Positions 9,722 through 18,864 of a stretch of 64,000 bases of DNA are shown here, in pieces. The position numbers were made by a program, and so were the translations under genes. The notes under the pieces were generated by a model. It searched no databases. It saw only the letters and a program-made list of their open reading frames with translations, and was not told the DNA's origin. Source of the DNA: Aureimonas endophytica. Its GTDB lineage: Bacteria; Pseudomonadota; Alphaproteobacteria; Rhizobiales; Rhizobiaceae. The stretch is from assembly GCF_014642635.1 (NCBI RefSeq), contig NZ_BMIQ01000004.1, positions 310,001 to 374,000 of the forward strand, given 5' to 3'. Numbering within the stretch: the stretch's first letter is position 1; every line of letters starts with the position of its first letter.

Positions 9722-10371
9722 GCCGGCTCGATCCGGCGGCGGGCCCGCTTCTCGTCGCCAGCCACAACGAGGGCAAGGTGCGGGAATTCCGCGAGCTTCT
9801 CGCGCCCTTCGGCCTTGCCGTCGTCTCGGCCGCCGAGAAGGGGCTCGACGAGCCGGAGGAGACCGGCACGAGCTTCGAGGAAAACGCGCGGCTGAAGTCG
9901 CTGGCGGCGGCGAAGGCCTCGGGCCTCGTCGCCCTCTCCGACGATTCCGGCCTCTGCGTCGAGGCGCTGGGCGGCGATCCCGGCATCTATTCGGCCCGCT
10001 GGGCCGGCGCGTCGAAGGATTTCGCGCAGGCGATGCGCAATGTCGAGGAGAAGCTCCAGGCGGCCGGCGCGACCACGCCGGACCGGCGCAGCGCGAGCTT
10101 CGTCTCGGTCCTGTCCCTCGCCTGGCCGGACGGCACGACGCGCGAGTTCCGGGGCGAGATCCTCGGCACCATCGTCTGGCCGCCGCGCGGCACGCTCGGC
10201 TTCGGCTACGATCCCTTCTTCCAGCCGGAGGGCATGGACAAGACCTTCGGCGAACTCTCCTCCGACGAGAAGCACGGCTGGAAGCCGGGCGACGCGACGG
10301 CCCTGTCGCACCGCGCCCGCGCCTTCAAGCTCTTCGCCGAGGCGATGCTCGGGGAGCCGGGCACCGGATGA
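9718..10371 (+). CDS. rdgB: XTP/dITP diphosphatase (RdgB/HAM1)
   Basis: A 217-residue house-cleaning pyrophosphatase that removes ITP, dITP and XTP. Family motifs are present: [15 protein letters not shown] near the N-terminus, [26 protein letters not shown] with the catalytic Asp, and [23 protein letters not shown], ending in SHRARAF. The start is a GTG overlapping the rph stop, supported by the conserved [10 protein letters not shown] distance. Its stop overlaps the hemW ATG (ATGA). Confidence 0.97.
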   Translation: MSRLDPAAGPLLVASHNEGKVREFRELLAPFGLAVVSAAEKGLDEPEETGTSFEENARLKSLAAAKASGLVALSDDSGLCVEALGGDPGIYSARWAGASKDFAQAMRNVEEKLQAAGATTPDRRSASFVSVLSLAWPDGTTREFRGEILGTIVWPPRGTLGFGYDPFFQPEGMDKTFGELSSDEKHGWKPGDATALSHRARAFKLFAEAMLGEPGTG

Positions 10372-11575
10372 GCGGGGGCCGGCTCCTCCAGGCCGCCGGG
10401 GCGAGCCATGCCGCCCCGTCGTCGCCGACCTCGCGCGAGCCGGGCTTCGGCGTCTATGTCCACTGGCCCTTCTGCGCGGCGAAGTGCCCCTATTGCGACT
10501 TCAACAGCCATGTCCGCCACCAGCCGGTGGACCAGGCGCGCTACGCCGCCGCCTTCGCCCGCGAACTGACGGCGATGGCGGCGCGTTCGCGCGGCGAGAC
10601 CGTCACCTCGGTCTTCTTCGGCGGCGGCACGCCCTCCCTGATGCGGCCGGAAACGGTCGGCGCCATCCTGGAGGCGATCGCGGCGAACTGGACCGTCGCG
10701 CCCGATGCCGAGGTGACGCTGGAGGCCAATCCGTCGAGCGTCGAGGCGGAGCGCTTTCTCGGCTATCGCGCGGCGGGCGTCAACCGCGTCTCGCTCGGCG
10801 TCCAGGCGTTGAACGAGGCGGATCTGAAGCGTCTCGGCCGGCTGCACGGCATCGCGGAGGCGCTGCGGGCGATCGGCCTCGCGCGCGAGATCTTCCCGCG
10901 CCTTTCCTTCGATCTCATCTATGCCCGGCCCGGGCAGAGCCTCGCCGCCTGGGAGGCGGAGCTGAACCAGGCGATCGATCTCGCGGCCGACCATCTCTCG
11001 CTCTACCAGCTGACCATCGAGGAAGGCACGCCCTTCCATGCGCTGCGCGCGGCGGGCAAGCTGAAGGTGCCGGACGGCGAATTGTCCGCCGATCTCTACG
11101 AGGCGACGCAATCGATCACCCGCCGGCGCGGGCTGCCGGCCTACGAGATTTCCAATCACGCGGCGCCCGGCGCGGAATCGCGCCACAACCTCACCTATTG
11201 GCGCTACGGCCTCTATGCCGGCGTCGGCCCCGGCGCCCATGGGCGGCTGAAGGGGCCGGGCGGGCGCCATGCCATCGCCACCGAGCGCCATCCCGAAACC
11301 TGGCTGCGGATGGTGGAGGACTGGGAGACGGGCATCGTCACCGACGATCTCCTCACCCCGGCGGAGGAGGCGGACGAATTGCTGCTGATGGGGCTGCGGC
11401 TTTCCGAGGGCATCGACCTCACGCGCTGGCGGCGGCTCGCCGGGCGCGACATCGACCGGGCGAGCGAGGCCGACCTCGCCCAGCACGGCATGATCGAGCG
11501 GCTCGGGCCGGACCGCATCCGCGCCACCCCGGCCGGGATGATGGTGCTCGACGCCGTCGTCGCCGATCTCTGCTG

Positions 11576-11576
<1 letters not shown>
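10368..11576 (+). CDS. hemW: Radical SAM heme chaperone HemW
   Basis: A 402-residue radical SAM protein. The [4Fe-4S] motif CxxxCxxC is Cys36, Cys40 and Cys43 in [15 protein letters not shown], followed by the HemW-type Phe after the third cysteine (CDF rather than the CHF of true HemN). [16 protein letters not shown] and RVSLGVQ motifs follow, with the C-terminal HemN_C-like domain after residue 300. HemW binds heme and delivers it to respiratory enzymes; older annotation calls it oxygen-independent coproporphyrinogen oxidase. It is in the coupled rph-rdgB operon, a common rhizobial order. Confidence 0.95.
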
Positions 11577-12477
<901 letters not shown>

Positions 12478-12481
<4 letters not shown>

Positions 12482-12855
12482 GCGACGACACCGCCCGCGC
12501 CCGGCGCCGCGCGGGCTTCGCCCTCGGCCATCGCGGCGAGACGCTGGCCGCCTGGGCGCTGCGGCTGAAGGGCTACCGCATCCTGGCGCGGCGCCACCGC
12601 ACCCGGCTCGGCGAGATCGACCTCGTCGCCCGGCGCGGCGATCTCGTCGCGATCGTCGAGGTGAAGGCGCGCCCGACGCTGGCCGAGGCGATGGAGGCCG
12701 TCGGGCCGGAGGCGCAGCGGCGCATCGCCCATGCCGCCGATCTCTGGCTGGCGCGCCAGCGCGACGCCCATCGCCTGTCGCTGCGCTTCGACATCGTCGC
12801 CATCCTGCCCCGCCGCTGGCCGGTGCATGTGAAGGATGCCTGGCGGGCGCGGTGA
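12478..12855 (+). CDS. yraN: YraN family (UPF0102) nuclease-like protein
   Basis: A 125-residue protein with the UPF0102 core: [37 protein letters not shown] followed by VAIVEVKAR. The GEIDLVAR...VEVKAR pattern is a PD-(D/E)XK-like nuclease core (Asp/Glu-x-Lys), although the enzymatic role is uncertain. It starts with GTG overlapping the rsmI stop; rsmI-yraN-gshB is a recurrent alphaproteobacterial neighbourhood. Length is typical (120-130). Confidence 0.93.
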
Positions 12856-12922
12856 CGCTTGCCGATTGCCATGCCGCGAGCGGCCCGCTACCTCGGGCGG
12901 GAGAAGCGGACGGAGCGAAGCC

Positions 12923-13867
12923 ATGCCCCTCGACGTTGCGGTCCAGATGGACCACGTGTCCTCGATCACCATCAAGGGCGATTCCACCTTCGCGCTCTGC
13001 CTGGAGGCGCAGCGGCGCGGCCATCGCCTGTTCCACTACACGCCCGACCGCCTGAGCCTGCGCGACGGCCGCGCGACGGCCCGCGCCGAGGTAATGCAGC
13101 TCGCCGAGGAGCAGGGCAAGCATTTCGTCCTCGCCGAGCAGGAGAAGATCGATCTCGCCGCCATGGACGTGGTGCTGCTGCGGCAGGACCCGCCCTTCGA
13201 CATGGCCTATATCACCTCGACCCATATCCTCGACCGGATCCATCCGCAGACGCTGGTGGTCAACGACCCGGCCTCGGTGCGCAACGCGCCGGAGAAGATC
13301 TTCGTCACCGAATTTTCCGACCTCATGCCGGAAACGCTGATCACCAAGGACCCGGTCGAGGTCGCCGCCTTCCGCGCCGAGTTCGGCGAGATCGTGCTGA
13401 AGCCGCTCTACGGCAATGGCGGGGCCGGCGTCTTCCACCTGAGACCCGACGACCGCAACCTGTCCTCCTTCCTGGAGACCTTCGGCATCCTCTTCCGCGA
13501 GCCCTTCATCGTGCAGCGCTATCTGACGGACGTGCGCAAGGGCGACAAGCGCATCATCCTCGTCGACGGCGAGTTCGCCGGGGCGATCAACCGCGTGCCG
13601 GCCGAGACCGACGCGCGCTCCAACATGCATGTCGGCGGACGGGCGGAGGCGACCGAACTGACGGCGCGCGAGCGCGAGATCTGCGAGCGCATCGGCCCGG
13701 AACTGCGCAGGCGCGGCCTCCTCTTCGTCGGCATCGACGTGATCGGCGACTACATGACCGAGATCAACGTCACCTCGCCGACCGGCATCCGCGAGGTGAA
13801 GCGCTTCGGCGGCGCCGATATCGCCGCGCTGCTCTGGGACAGGATCGAGGAGAAGGTGGCGCGCTGA
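12923..13867 (+). CDS. gshB: Glutathione synthetase
   Basis: A 314-residue ATP-grasp enzyme that ligates glycine to gamma-glutamylcysteine, the last step of glutathione synthesis. Motifs: [21 protein letters not shown] at the N-terminus, [46 protein letters not shown] (ATP-grasp), [30 protein letters not shown] at the metal/phosphate site. The ATG at 12923 gives the family length; it follows GGAGCGAAGCC. The gene lies 67 nt after yraN and probably belongs to the same transcription unit. Confidence 0.97.
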   Translation: MPLDVAVQMDHVSSITIKGDSTFALCLEAQRRGHRLFHYTPDRLSLRDGRATARAEVMQLAEEQGKHFVLAEQEKIDLAAMDVVLLRQDPPFDMAYITSTHILDRIHPQTLVVNDPASVRNAPEKIFVTEFSDLMPETLITKDPVEVAAFRAEFGEIVLKPLYGNGGAGVFHLRPDDRNLSSFLETFGILFREPFIVQRYLTDVRKGDKRIILVDGEFAGAINRVPAETDARSNMHVGGRAEATELTAREREICERIGPELRRRGLLFVGIDVIGDYMTEINVTSPTGIREVKRFGGADIAALLWDRIEEKVAR

Positions 13868-13874
13868 CCAGCCC

Positions 13875-14426
13875 TCAGCCGATCCGCATGCGGTTCAGCA
13901 GCCCGTCGCGCTTCACGAAATGATGGCGCAGCGCGCCCGCGACATGCAGCGCGACGAGACCGAGGAGCAGCCAGGCCAGCGTCCCGTGCAGGGCGAAGAG
14001 CCGGTCGCTGAGATCCTCGTCCATCGGCAGGACGTCCGGCAGGGCGAAGCCGAACAGGCGGATCGTGTCGCCGGACAGAGCCGAAGCGGTCCAGCCGAGG
14101 ACGGGCATGACGAGAAGGCCGAGATAGAGCCCGCCCTGGACGAGGGCGGCGAGCGCCCGCTCCCAGCGCGGCGCGCCGCCCGGCACCGGATCGATGCGGT
14201 GGGTGGCGCGCCAGAGAAGGCGCAGGAGCACCAGCGCGAAGAGGGCGATGCCGATCGAGCGGTGCCAGTCGACGAGCGCGGCGCCGAGATCGCTGGCCCC
14301 GAGCCAGTCGAAGCTCCAGGCGAGCGCGAACATCGCCGCGAGGAGAAGCACCGTCAGCCAATGGAAGCGCCGGATCGCGGCCGGCAGGGGCCGAACCGTC
14401 TCGCCGCGTGAGAATGCCACCGCCAT
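13875..14426 (-). CDS. Cytochrome b561 family protein
   Basis: A 183-residue four-helix membrane cytochrome of the prokaryotic b561 type. Conserved heme-ligand histidines sit in FHWLTVLLL (helix 1), DWHRSIGIALF (helix 2), FALHGTLAWLLLGLVALHVAGALRHHFV (helix 4), with KRDGLLNRM at the C-terminus, a strong family signature. Such proteins move electrons between quinol and periplasmic acceptors. The ATG at 14426 follows AAAGGAG. It is convergent with gshB (7 nt between stops). A second, paralogous b561 is found at 26345-26902. Confidence 0.9.
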   Translation of the reverse strand: MAVAFSRGETVRPLPAAIRRFHWLTVLLLAAMFALAWSFDWLGASDLGAALVDWHRSIGIALFALVLLRLLWRATHRIDPVPGGAPRWERALAALVQGGLYLGLLVMPVLGWTASALSGDTIRLFGFALPDVLPMDEDLSDRLFALHGTLAWLLLGLVALHVAGALRHHFVKRDGLLNRMRIG

Positions 14427-14849
14427 CGGCCCGCTCCTTTGCCTGTCCGCCTGCCGGGCAGCTGGCGCGGCGGTGCTTATCGCCGGTTCCGCCGCGAATG
14501 GGAACGGTCCGGGCCTTGCCGGCCCGCGCGCCGGCCGAGTTCGCTCAACAGCTTGAAAACATTCTTGAAGGCTAGACTGGACGCGGGAAACGGCCGGTCG
14601 GTGGACCTTTGCATTGCAAAACTTTATAGGACTTGCCGAAGAAAATCGGGGACAGGGCGATGGGTCCCGCCGGTCGACGCCCGACCGGGCGCGGCGCATG
14701 AGGGATGCCATGATCCTTTCCGTCTGTTCCATGCCGGATGCATTCGACGGATGCGGGCCGGGCGCCGAGGCGGCGGCACCGCTGCCGGCGTCGGCCGGGA
14801 AAGCCCTTGTCGGCGGGTCTGGCCGGCCGAGTCTGAGGAGACGAACCTG
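14427..14849. other. Intergenic region, divergent promoters likely
   Basis: This 423-bp gap separates the b561 gene and the LAB_N gene. It must hold promoters for both. A locally AT-richer stretch around 14560-14640 (TTGAAAACATTCTTGAAG, then TTGCATTGCAAAAC) is the best candidate for plus-strand promoter elements. A 78-codon open frame at 14614-14850 ends exactly on the LAB_N start but has a low-complexity sequence with no recognisable motif; I do not call it a gene. Confidence 0.4.
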
Positions 14850-15131
14850 ATGACCGAAAGCACGGTCTGGCTCATTATCGGCTTTATCGGCCAGGGCCTG
14901 TTCTTCGGCCGCATCCTCGTGCAGTGGATCGCCTCGGAGCGCCGGGGCGAGAGCGTCGTGCCGCGCTCCTTCTGGTATTTCAGCATCGTCGGCAGCCTCC
15001 TGCTCTTCGCCTATGCCGTGCACCAGCGCGACATCGTCATCATGATGGGGCAGGCCTTCGGCATTCTCGTCTACGGCCGGAACCTCACCTTCCGCCGTCC
15101 GAAGCTGGTCGCGGCCGAAGCTCAGGCATGA
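14850..15131 (+). CDS. Lipid-A-disaccharide synthase N-terminal domain (LAB_N) protein
   Basis: A 93-residue membrane protein of the LAB_N family (PF07578), three hydrophobic helices: WLIIGFIGQGLFFGRILVQW, SFWYFSIVGSLLLFAYAV and IVIMMGQAFGILVYGRNL. Conserved features are the GQxxFxxRFxxQW-like helix, ERRGESVVPRSFWYFS, and QAFGxxVYxRNL. A strong GAGGAG ribosome-binding site precedes the ATG at 14850. Family members are coupled to lipid A or lipid-linked sugar modification. The ATGA overlap with the following ArnT-like glycosyltransferase supports a joint role in modifying an envelope glycolipid. Confidence 0.92.
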   Translation: MTESTVWLIIGFIGQGLFFGRILVQWIASERRGESVVPRSFWYFSIVGSLLLFAYAVHQRDIVIMMGQAFGILVYGRNLTFRRPKLVAAEAQA

Positions 15132-16555
15132 ATCCGGGCCTGCGGGCCCTCGCGCCTTATTCGATCCTGGCGGTCCTCTGCCTCCTGTCGCCCGCGCTCC
15201 GTCCGGTGCTCTCGCCGGACGAGACGCGCTATTTCTCCGTCGCCTGGGAGATGTGGCAGAACGGCAACTGGTTCGTGCCGACGATGAACTTCGCGGCCTA
15301 TGACGACAAGCCGCCGCTGCTCTTCTGGCTGATCGACCTGTCCTGGCTGGTCTTCGGCGTCGGTCGCTTCGGCGCGAGCGTGGTGGTCTTCGCCGTCGCC
15401 TCGCTCGTCGTCTGGCTGACGGGGCGGCTCGCCCGCGCCCTCCTGCCGGAGCGTCCCGACATCCAGGCGCGCCTGCCCTGGCTGATGGTCGGCAACGCCG
15501 TCTTCCTGATCTATGCGGGGCTGATCCTCTTCGACCTCCTGCTCACCGCCTGCGTCCTCGTCGCGGTGCTCGGCTTTCTGACGCTGGCGCGCGGCGAGAC
15601 GCGCAAAGGCGTGCTTCTCGTCGGGCTCGGCCTCGGGTTCGGCATCCTCGCCAAGGGGCCGGCGACGCTGATCCATGCCGTCTGGCCGCTCCTTCTCTAC
15701 CCGCTCTGGCGCGGCGAGCGCGAGACGCTCTCTACCGCCCGGCTCTGGCGCGGGGCGGGCCTCGCGCTCCTCGTCGCCCTCGCGGTCGTCGCCCTCTGGC
15801 TGGTGCCGGCGCTGACGGCGAGCGACGGGCGCTTCGCCAAGGAGCTGATCTGGGACCAGTCGGCCGGCCGCATCTCGGGCCGGATGGCGGCCTCGCATCC
15901 GCGGCCGGTCTATTTCTACCTCATGCTCCTGCCGATCATCGGCCTGCCCTGGCTGTTCCTGCCGCAATTCTGGCGGGCGCTCGCCACCCTCCGCCGGCGC
16001 GTCGCCGGGGCGGCAGAGGGCGACGGGGAAGGGCGCGTCCTCCGGCTGCTGCTGCTCTGGCCGCTCGGCATCCTCGTCGTCTTCAGCCTGATCTCCGGCA
16101 AGCAGCCGCATTACATCCTGCCGATCGTCGCGCCGCTGACGATCCTCTTCGCCTGGATGCTGGCCGCCCTGCCGCCGCGCAGCCTCGTCTGGCGCGCCTA
16201 TGCCACCGGCGGCGTCCTGATGGCGGCGCAGGTCGTGGCGGCCTTCACCGCCTATCCGCTCCTGGAGCTCCAGCCGGTGGCCGATCTCCTCGCCCGCGAG
16301 CGGGACCGGCCGATGGCCTTCGCGGGCAATTACGCCGCCGAGTTCGGATTCCTGGGGCGGCTGACCCGTCCGCTCGACACGATCGACGACGACGCGGCGC
16401 CGGCCTGGGCCAAGGCTCATCCGGGCGGCATCGTCGTGTCCTATGACGACAGCGTGGCGGCGGCCGCGACGGGAACGCTGCTGACGCGCCCCTATCGCGA
16501 CGACCATGTCTATGTCCTCTCGGCCGAGCAGCTCGGCGCGACGCCCGGCGGTTGA
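15128..16555 (+). CDS. ArnT-like lipid-linked glycosyltransferase
   Basis: A 475-residue polytopic membrane protein of the GT-C fold (GT83/GT39, ArnT-PMT type). The first periplasmic loop has the catalytic motif SPDETRYFSVAWEM (Asp-Glu, near residue 30) followed by YDDKPPLLFWL, hallmark of ArnT-like enzymes. Around ten hydrophobic helices follow, and a short soluble C-terminal domain (about 375-475). ArnT transfers 4-amino-arabinose from undecaprenyl phosphate to lipid A; for this homologue sugar and acceptor are unknown. There is no arn cassette nearby, only the overlapping LAB_N gene. Confidence 0.88.
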   Translation: MNPGLRALAPYSILAVLCLLSPALRPVLSPDETRYFSVAWEMWQNGNWFVPTMNFAAYDDKPPLLFWLIDLSWLVFGVGRFGASVVVFAVASLVVWLTGRLARALLPERPDIQARLPWLMVGNAVFLIYAGLILFDLLLTACVLVAVLGFLTLARGETRKGVLLVGLGLGFGILAKGPATLIHAVWPLLLYPLWRGERETLSTARLWRGAGLALLVALAVVALWLVPALTASDGRFAKELIWDQSAGRISGRMAASHPRPVYFYLMLLPIIGLPWLFLPQFWRALATLRRRVAGAAEGDGEGRVLRLLLLWPLGILVVFSLISGKQPHYILPIVAPLTILFAWMLAALPPRSLVWRAYATGGVLMAAQVVAAFTAYPLLELQPVADLLARERDRPMAFAGNYAAEFGFLGRLTRPLDTIDDDAAPAWAKAHPGGIVVSYDDSVAAAATGTLLTRPYRDDHVYVLSAEQLGATPGG

Positions 16556-16577
16556 AGCCGCAAGGCGTCGCGGGCGC

Positions 16578-17561
16578 TCAAGGCAGGCGCGGCGTCGCGG
16601 CGATGAAGGCGTCGAGCTCGGCCCGCGTGCCGGCGCCCTCCATCGGCCCCCGCACCGAGACGTTGCGCGCGCCCGCCGCATTCGCATAGTCGAGCGCTTC
16701 CGCCGGCGCCATGCCAAGCCGCCGGCAGGCGACATAGGCGCCGCCGAAACAGTCGCCGGCCCCCGTCGGATCGACCTCCGTCACCGCGAAGGCCAGCCGG
16801 TCGATGCGTGTTCCGTCGCCGCCGAAGAAGCTCGATCCCTTCTCGCCGCGCTTCAGCGCGATCTCGCCGATGCCGCGCCGGAAAAGCGCCGCGACGGCCG
16901 CTTCCTCGCCCTCGACGCCCGCCGCGACGAACAGCTCGTCGCCGGAGGGCAGGAGCAGGTCGGCGAGATCGAGCAGGCGCTGGAAGCGCGCCTGCGTCTG
17001 GCCCTGGCCAAGCAGTTCCTTGCGCAGGTTCGGATCGAAGGACACGCTGCCGCCGCGCCCCTTGATCACGCCGAGCGCGTGCTCGATCATCTCCCAGGCG
17101 CCGGGAATGGCGAAGGCCGTGCCCATGACATGCAGATGGCCGGCCCGCTCGAACAGCGCCTTCGCCGCGTCGGTGAGACCGATCAGCGCCGCTGCCGACT
17201 TGCCGATATTGAAGACGAAGTCGCGCGAGCCGTCCTCGCGATAGCGCACGAAGGCGCTGCCGGTCGGAAAGTCCGGGCTGACCGAGATGGCGGAAACGTC
17301 GGCGCCGTCGGCCCGCAGGCGCTCGACATTCAGCCGGCCGAAATCGTCGTCGCCGACCGAGGCGACGATGCCGGCCGCGCCGCCGAGCCGCGCGCATTGA
17401 TCGATGAAGATCGCCGGCGCGCCGCTGGCATAGGGGCCGACGAGCTCGATCGGCTCCAGGAAGCCGTTGCCGCGCGTCAGCGCCATGATCTCGACGAGGA
17501 TCTCGCCGATGACGACGGTCGGGCCGAGCGCGTCCGGCGCCAGTCGCGACGGCTCAGCCAT
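16578..17561 (-). CDS. PfkB-family carbohydrate/nucleoside kinase
   Basis: A 327-residue ribokinase-fold kinase. The N-terminal part has the [20 protein letters not shown] substrate lid and [17 protein letters not shown]. The C-terminal PfkB signature 2 is [14 protein letters not shown], with the catalytic Asp in GAGD. In Alphaproteobacteria such proteins are variously annotated as adenosine, ribo-, or sugar kinases; substrate is not decidable. The gene is monocistronic, convergent with the glycosyltransferase. Upstream lie a C10 homopolymer (17602-17611) and a palindrome at 17629-17649, suggesting a specific repressor binds here. Confidence 0.88.
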   Translation of the reverse strand: MAEPSRLAPDALGPTVVIGEILVEIMALTRGNGFLEPIELVGPYASGAPAIFIDQCARLGGAAGIVASVGDDDFGRLNVERLRADGADVSAISVSPDFPTGSAFVRYREDGSRDFVFNIGKSAAALIGLTDAAKALFERAGHLHVMGTAFAIPGAWEMIEHALGVIKGRGGSVSFDPNLRKELLGQGQTQARFQRLLDLADLLLPSGDELFVAAGVEGEEAAVAALFRRGIGEIALKRGEKGSSFFGGDGTRIDRLAFAVTEVDPTGAGDCFGGAYVACRRLGMAPAEALDYANAAGARNVSVRGPMEGAGTRAELDAFIAATPRLP

Positions 17562-17628
17562 GCCCGCATTCCCTCTTCGACCGCTGCCTCATCCTTGTCC
17601 TCCCCCCCCCCTGCCGGCTGGCGCCCTG

Positions 17629-17649
17629 TTTGTTGTATTTCGCAACAAA
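17629..17649. promoter_or_regulatory. Operator-like palindrome upstream of PfkB kinase
   Basis: TTTGTTG-N7-CAACAAA is a perfect 7-bp inverted repeat with an AT-rich spacer in otherwise very GC-rich DNA. It is 68-88 nt upstream of the kinase ATG and 49 nt downstream of the HlyD stop codon. The geometry (about 21 bp, dyad) fits a dimeric repressor such as LacI, GntR or RpiR types. No regulator gene adjoins it, so the binding protein is unknown. Confidence 0.5.
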
Positions 17650-17697
17650 ATCGCCGGCGCGCGGAAAGTCAAGCATCGGATGCGTGGGACGGGGGCG

Positions 17698-18654
17698 TCA
17701 GCCGGCCGCCTGCGCCGTGCCGAGGCCGAAGAGCGCGGCGAGCCGGTCGAGCAGCGCCCGGCCCGGCAGGGTCCGGCTCGCGGCCGCGTCGCCGCGCACC
17801 GCGACGGTCGCCGTCTGGCCGACGATCAGTCCCCGGTCCTCCGGCACCCTGTCGAGGGCGACGCGCACCGGGATGCGCTGGGCGAGCCGCACCCAGCTGA
17901 AGGTCGGCGTGACATTGGCGAGAAGGCTGGTGCCGTTGCTGCGCTCTCGATCCTCGACGCCGCCGGCGACGCTTTCGACCCGGCCCGTCAGCGCCGCGTG
18001 CCGGCCCATCAGGCGGATGTCGACCGGATCGCCGACCGCGATGCGGTCGAGCTTGGTTTCCTCGAAATAGCCCTCGACGCGCAGCGAATCCGTGTCGACC
18101 AGCGCCATCACCGCCTTGCCGGCCGAAACGTAGTCGCCGGGATTGAGCGAGAGATTGGTGACGATGCCGTTCGCGGCGGCATGGATCTCGGAACGCGCGA
18201 GATTGAGGGCCGCGACGTCGCGATTGACGAGCGACTGCTGGTAGTTGGCGGCGGCGACGTTCTCGGCCGAGACGGCCTGCTCGACCCGCTGCTCGGAGGC
18301 GACGTCGCGGCTGAGCTGGCGATAGCGCTCGCTGTCGCGCTGGGCCTGGTCCAGCGTCGCGGCCTGTGCGGCGACGGAAGCCTCCGCCTGCCGCAGCGCC
18401 AGCTGGAAGCGCTGCGGATCGACCCGCAGGAGGACGTCGCCCTTGTGGACGACCTGGTTGTCGCGGACGAGGACCTCGCTGACGAGGCCCGAGACGTCGG
18501 GCGTGATGCCGACGATGTCGGCGCGCACATGCCCGTCGCGGGTCCAGGGCGCCAGCATGTAATAGTCCCAGAGATCGAGGGCGAAGACCCCCGCCACCGC
18601 GACGGCGGCGAGCGTGACGACGATGCGGCCGAGGGAGCCGAGGAGCTTTCTCAT
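17698..18654 (-). CDS. HlyD/EmrA-family periplasmic adaptor (AaeA-like)
   Basis: A 318-residue membrane-fusion protein. One N-terminal membrane anchor (about residues 8-28) is followed by a biotinyl-lipoyl-like half (PWTRDGHVRADIVGITPDVSGLVSEV) that pairs with GIVTNLSLNPGDYVSAGK, an alpha-hairpin (about 80-150), and a beta barrel. It is the adaptor of the FUSC efflux operon, resembling E. coli AaeA, which exports aromatic carboxylic acids with AaeB. The ATG overlaps the DUF1656 stop by 4 nt. An outer-membrane channel is not encoded here. Confidence 0.9.
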   Translation of the reverse strand: MRKLLGSLGRIVVTLAAVAVAGVFALDLWDYYMLAPWTRDGHVRADIVGITPDVSGLVSEVLVRDNQVVHKGDVLLRVDPQRFQLALRQAEASVAAQAATLDQAQRDSERYRQLSRDVASEQRVEQAVSAENVAAANYQQSLVNRDVAALNLARSEIHAAANGIVTNLSLNPGDYVSAGKAVMALVDTDSLRVEGYFEETKLDRIAVGDPVDIRLMGRHAALTGRVESVAGGVEDRERSNGTSLLANVTPTFSWVRLAQRIPVRVALDRVPEDRGLIVGQTATVAVRGDAAASRTLPGRALLDRLAALFGLGTAQAAG

Positions 18655-18860
18655 GCGAAATACCGATCGAATGCGATGTTGAGGCCGCCGACGAGGACCA
18701 GGAAGAGCGCGAGGTCGAAGAGGGCGGGGTGCCAGACGAGGCGATAGGCGCCGAGCCGGGCGAGAAGCCGCTTCAGGAGAAGGTTGAGGACGAGGGCGAC
18801 GAGGCCGAGCACGAGGAGGCGCGGCACGAAGACGCCGAAGAGGTCGAGATCGCCGATCAT
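18651..18860 (-). CDS. DUF1656 small membrane protein (AaeX-like)
   Basis: A 69-residue protein with two hydrophobic helices: DLFGVFVPRLLVLGLVALVLNLLL and LFDLALFLVLVGGLNIAF, joined by YRLVWHPALFD. This is the DUF1656/AaeX family (PF07869). It nearly always lies between a FUSC transporter and a HlyD adaptor, as here. Start ATG 18860 is 4 nt past the FUSC stop, and the stop overlaps the adaptor start. Confidence 0.9.
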   Translation of the reverse strand: MIGDLDLFGVFVPRLLVLGLVALVLNLLLKRLLARLGAYRLVWHPALFDLALFLVLVGGLNIAFDRYFA

Positions 18861-18864
18861 TCCG

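Noticed and set aside
14614-14850. 78-codon frame ending on the LAB_N start codon
   Set aside because: Low-complexity sequence, no family motif; the neat TGATG junction is probably chance.
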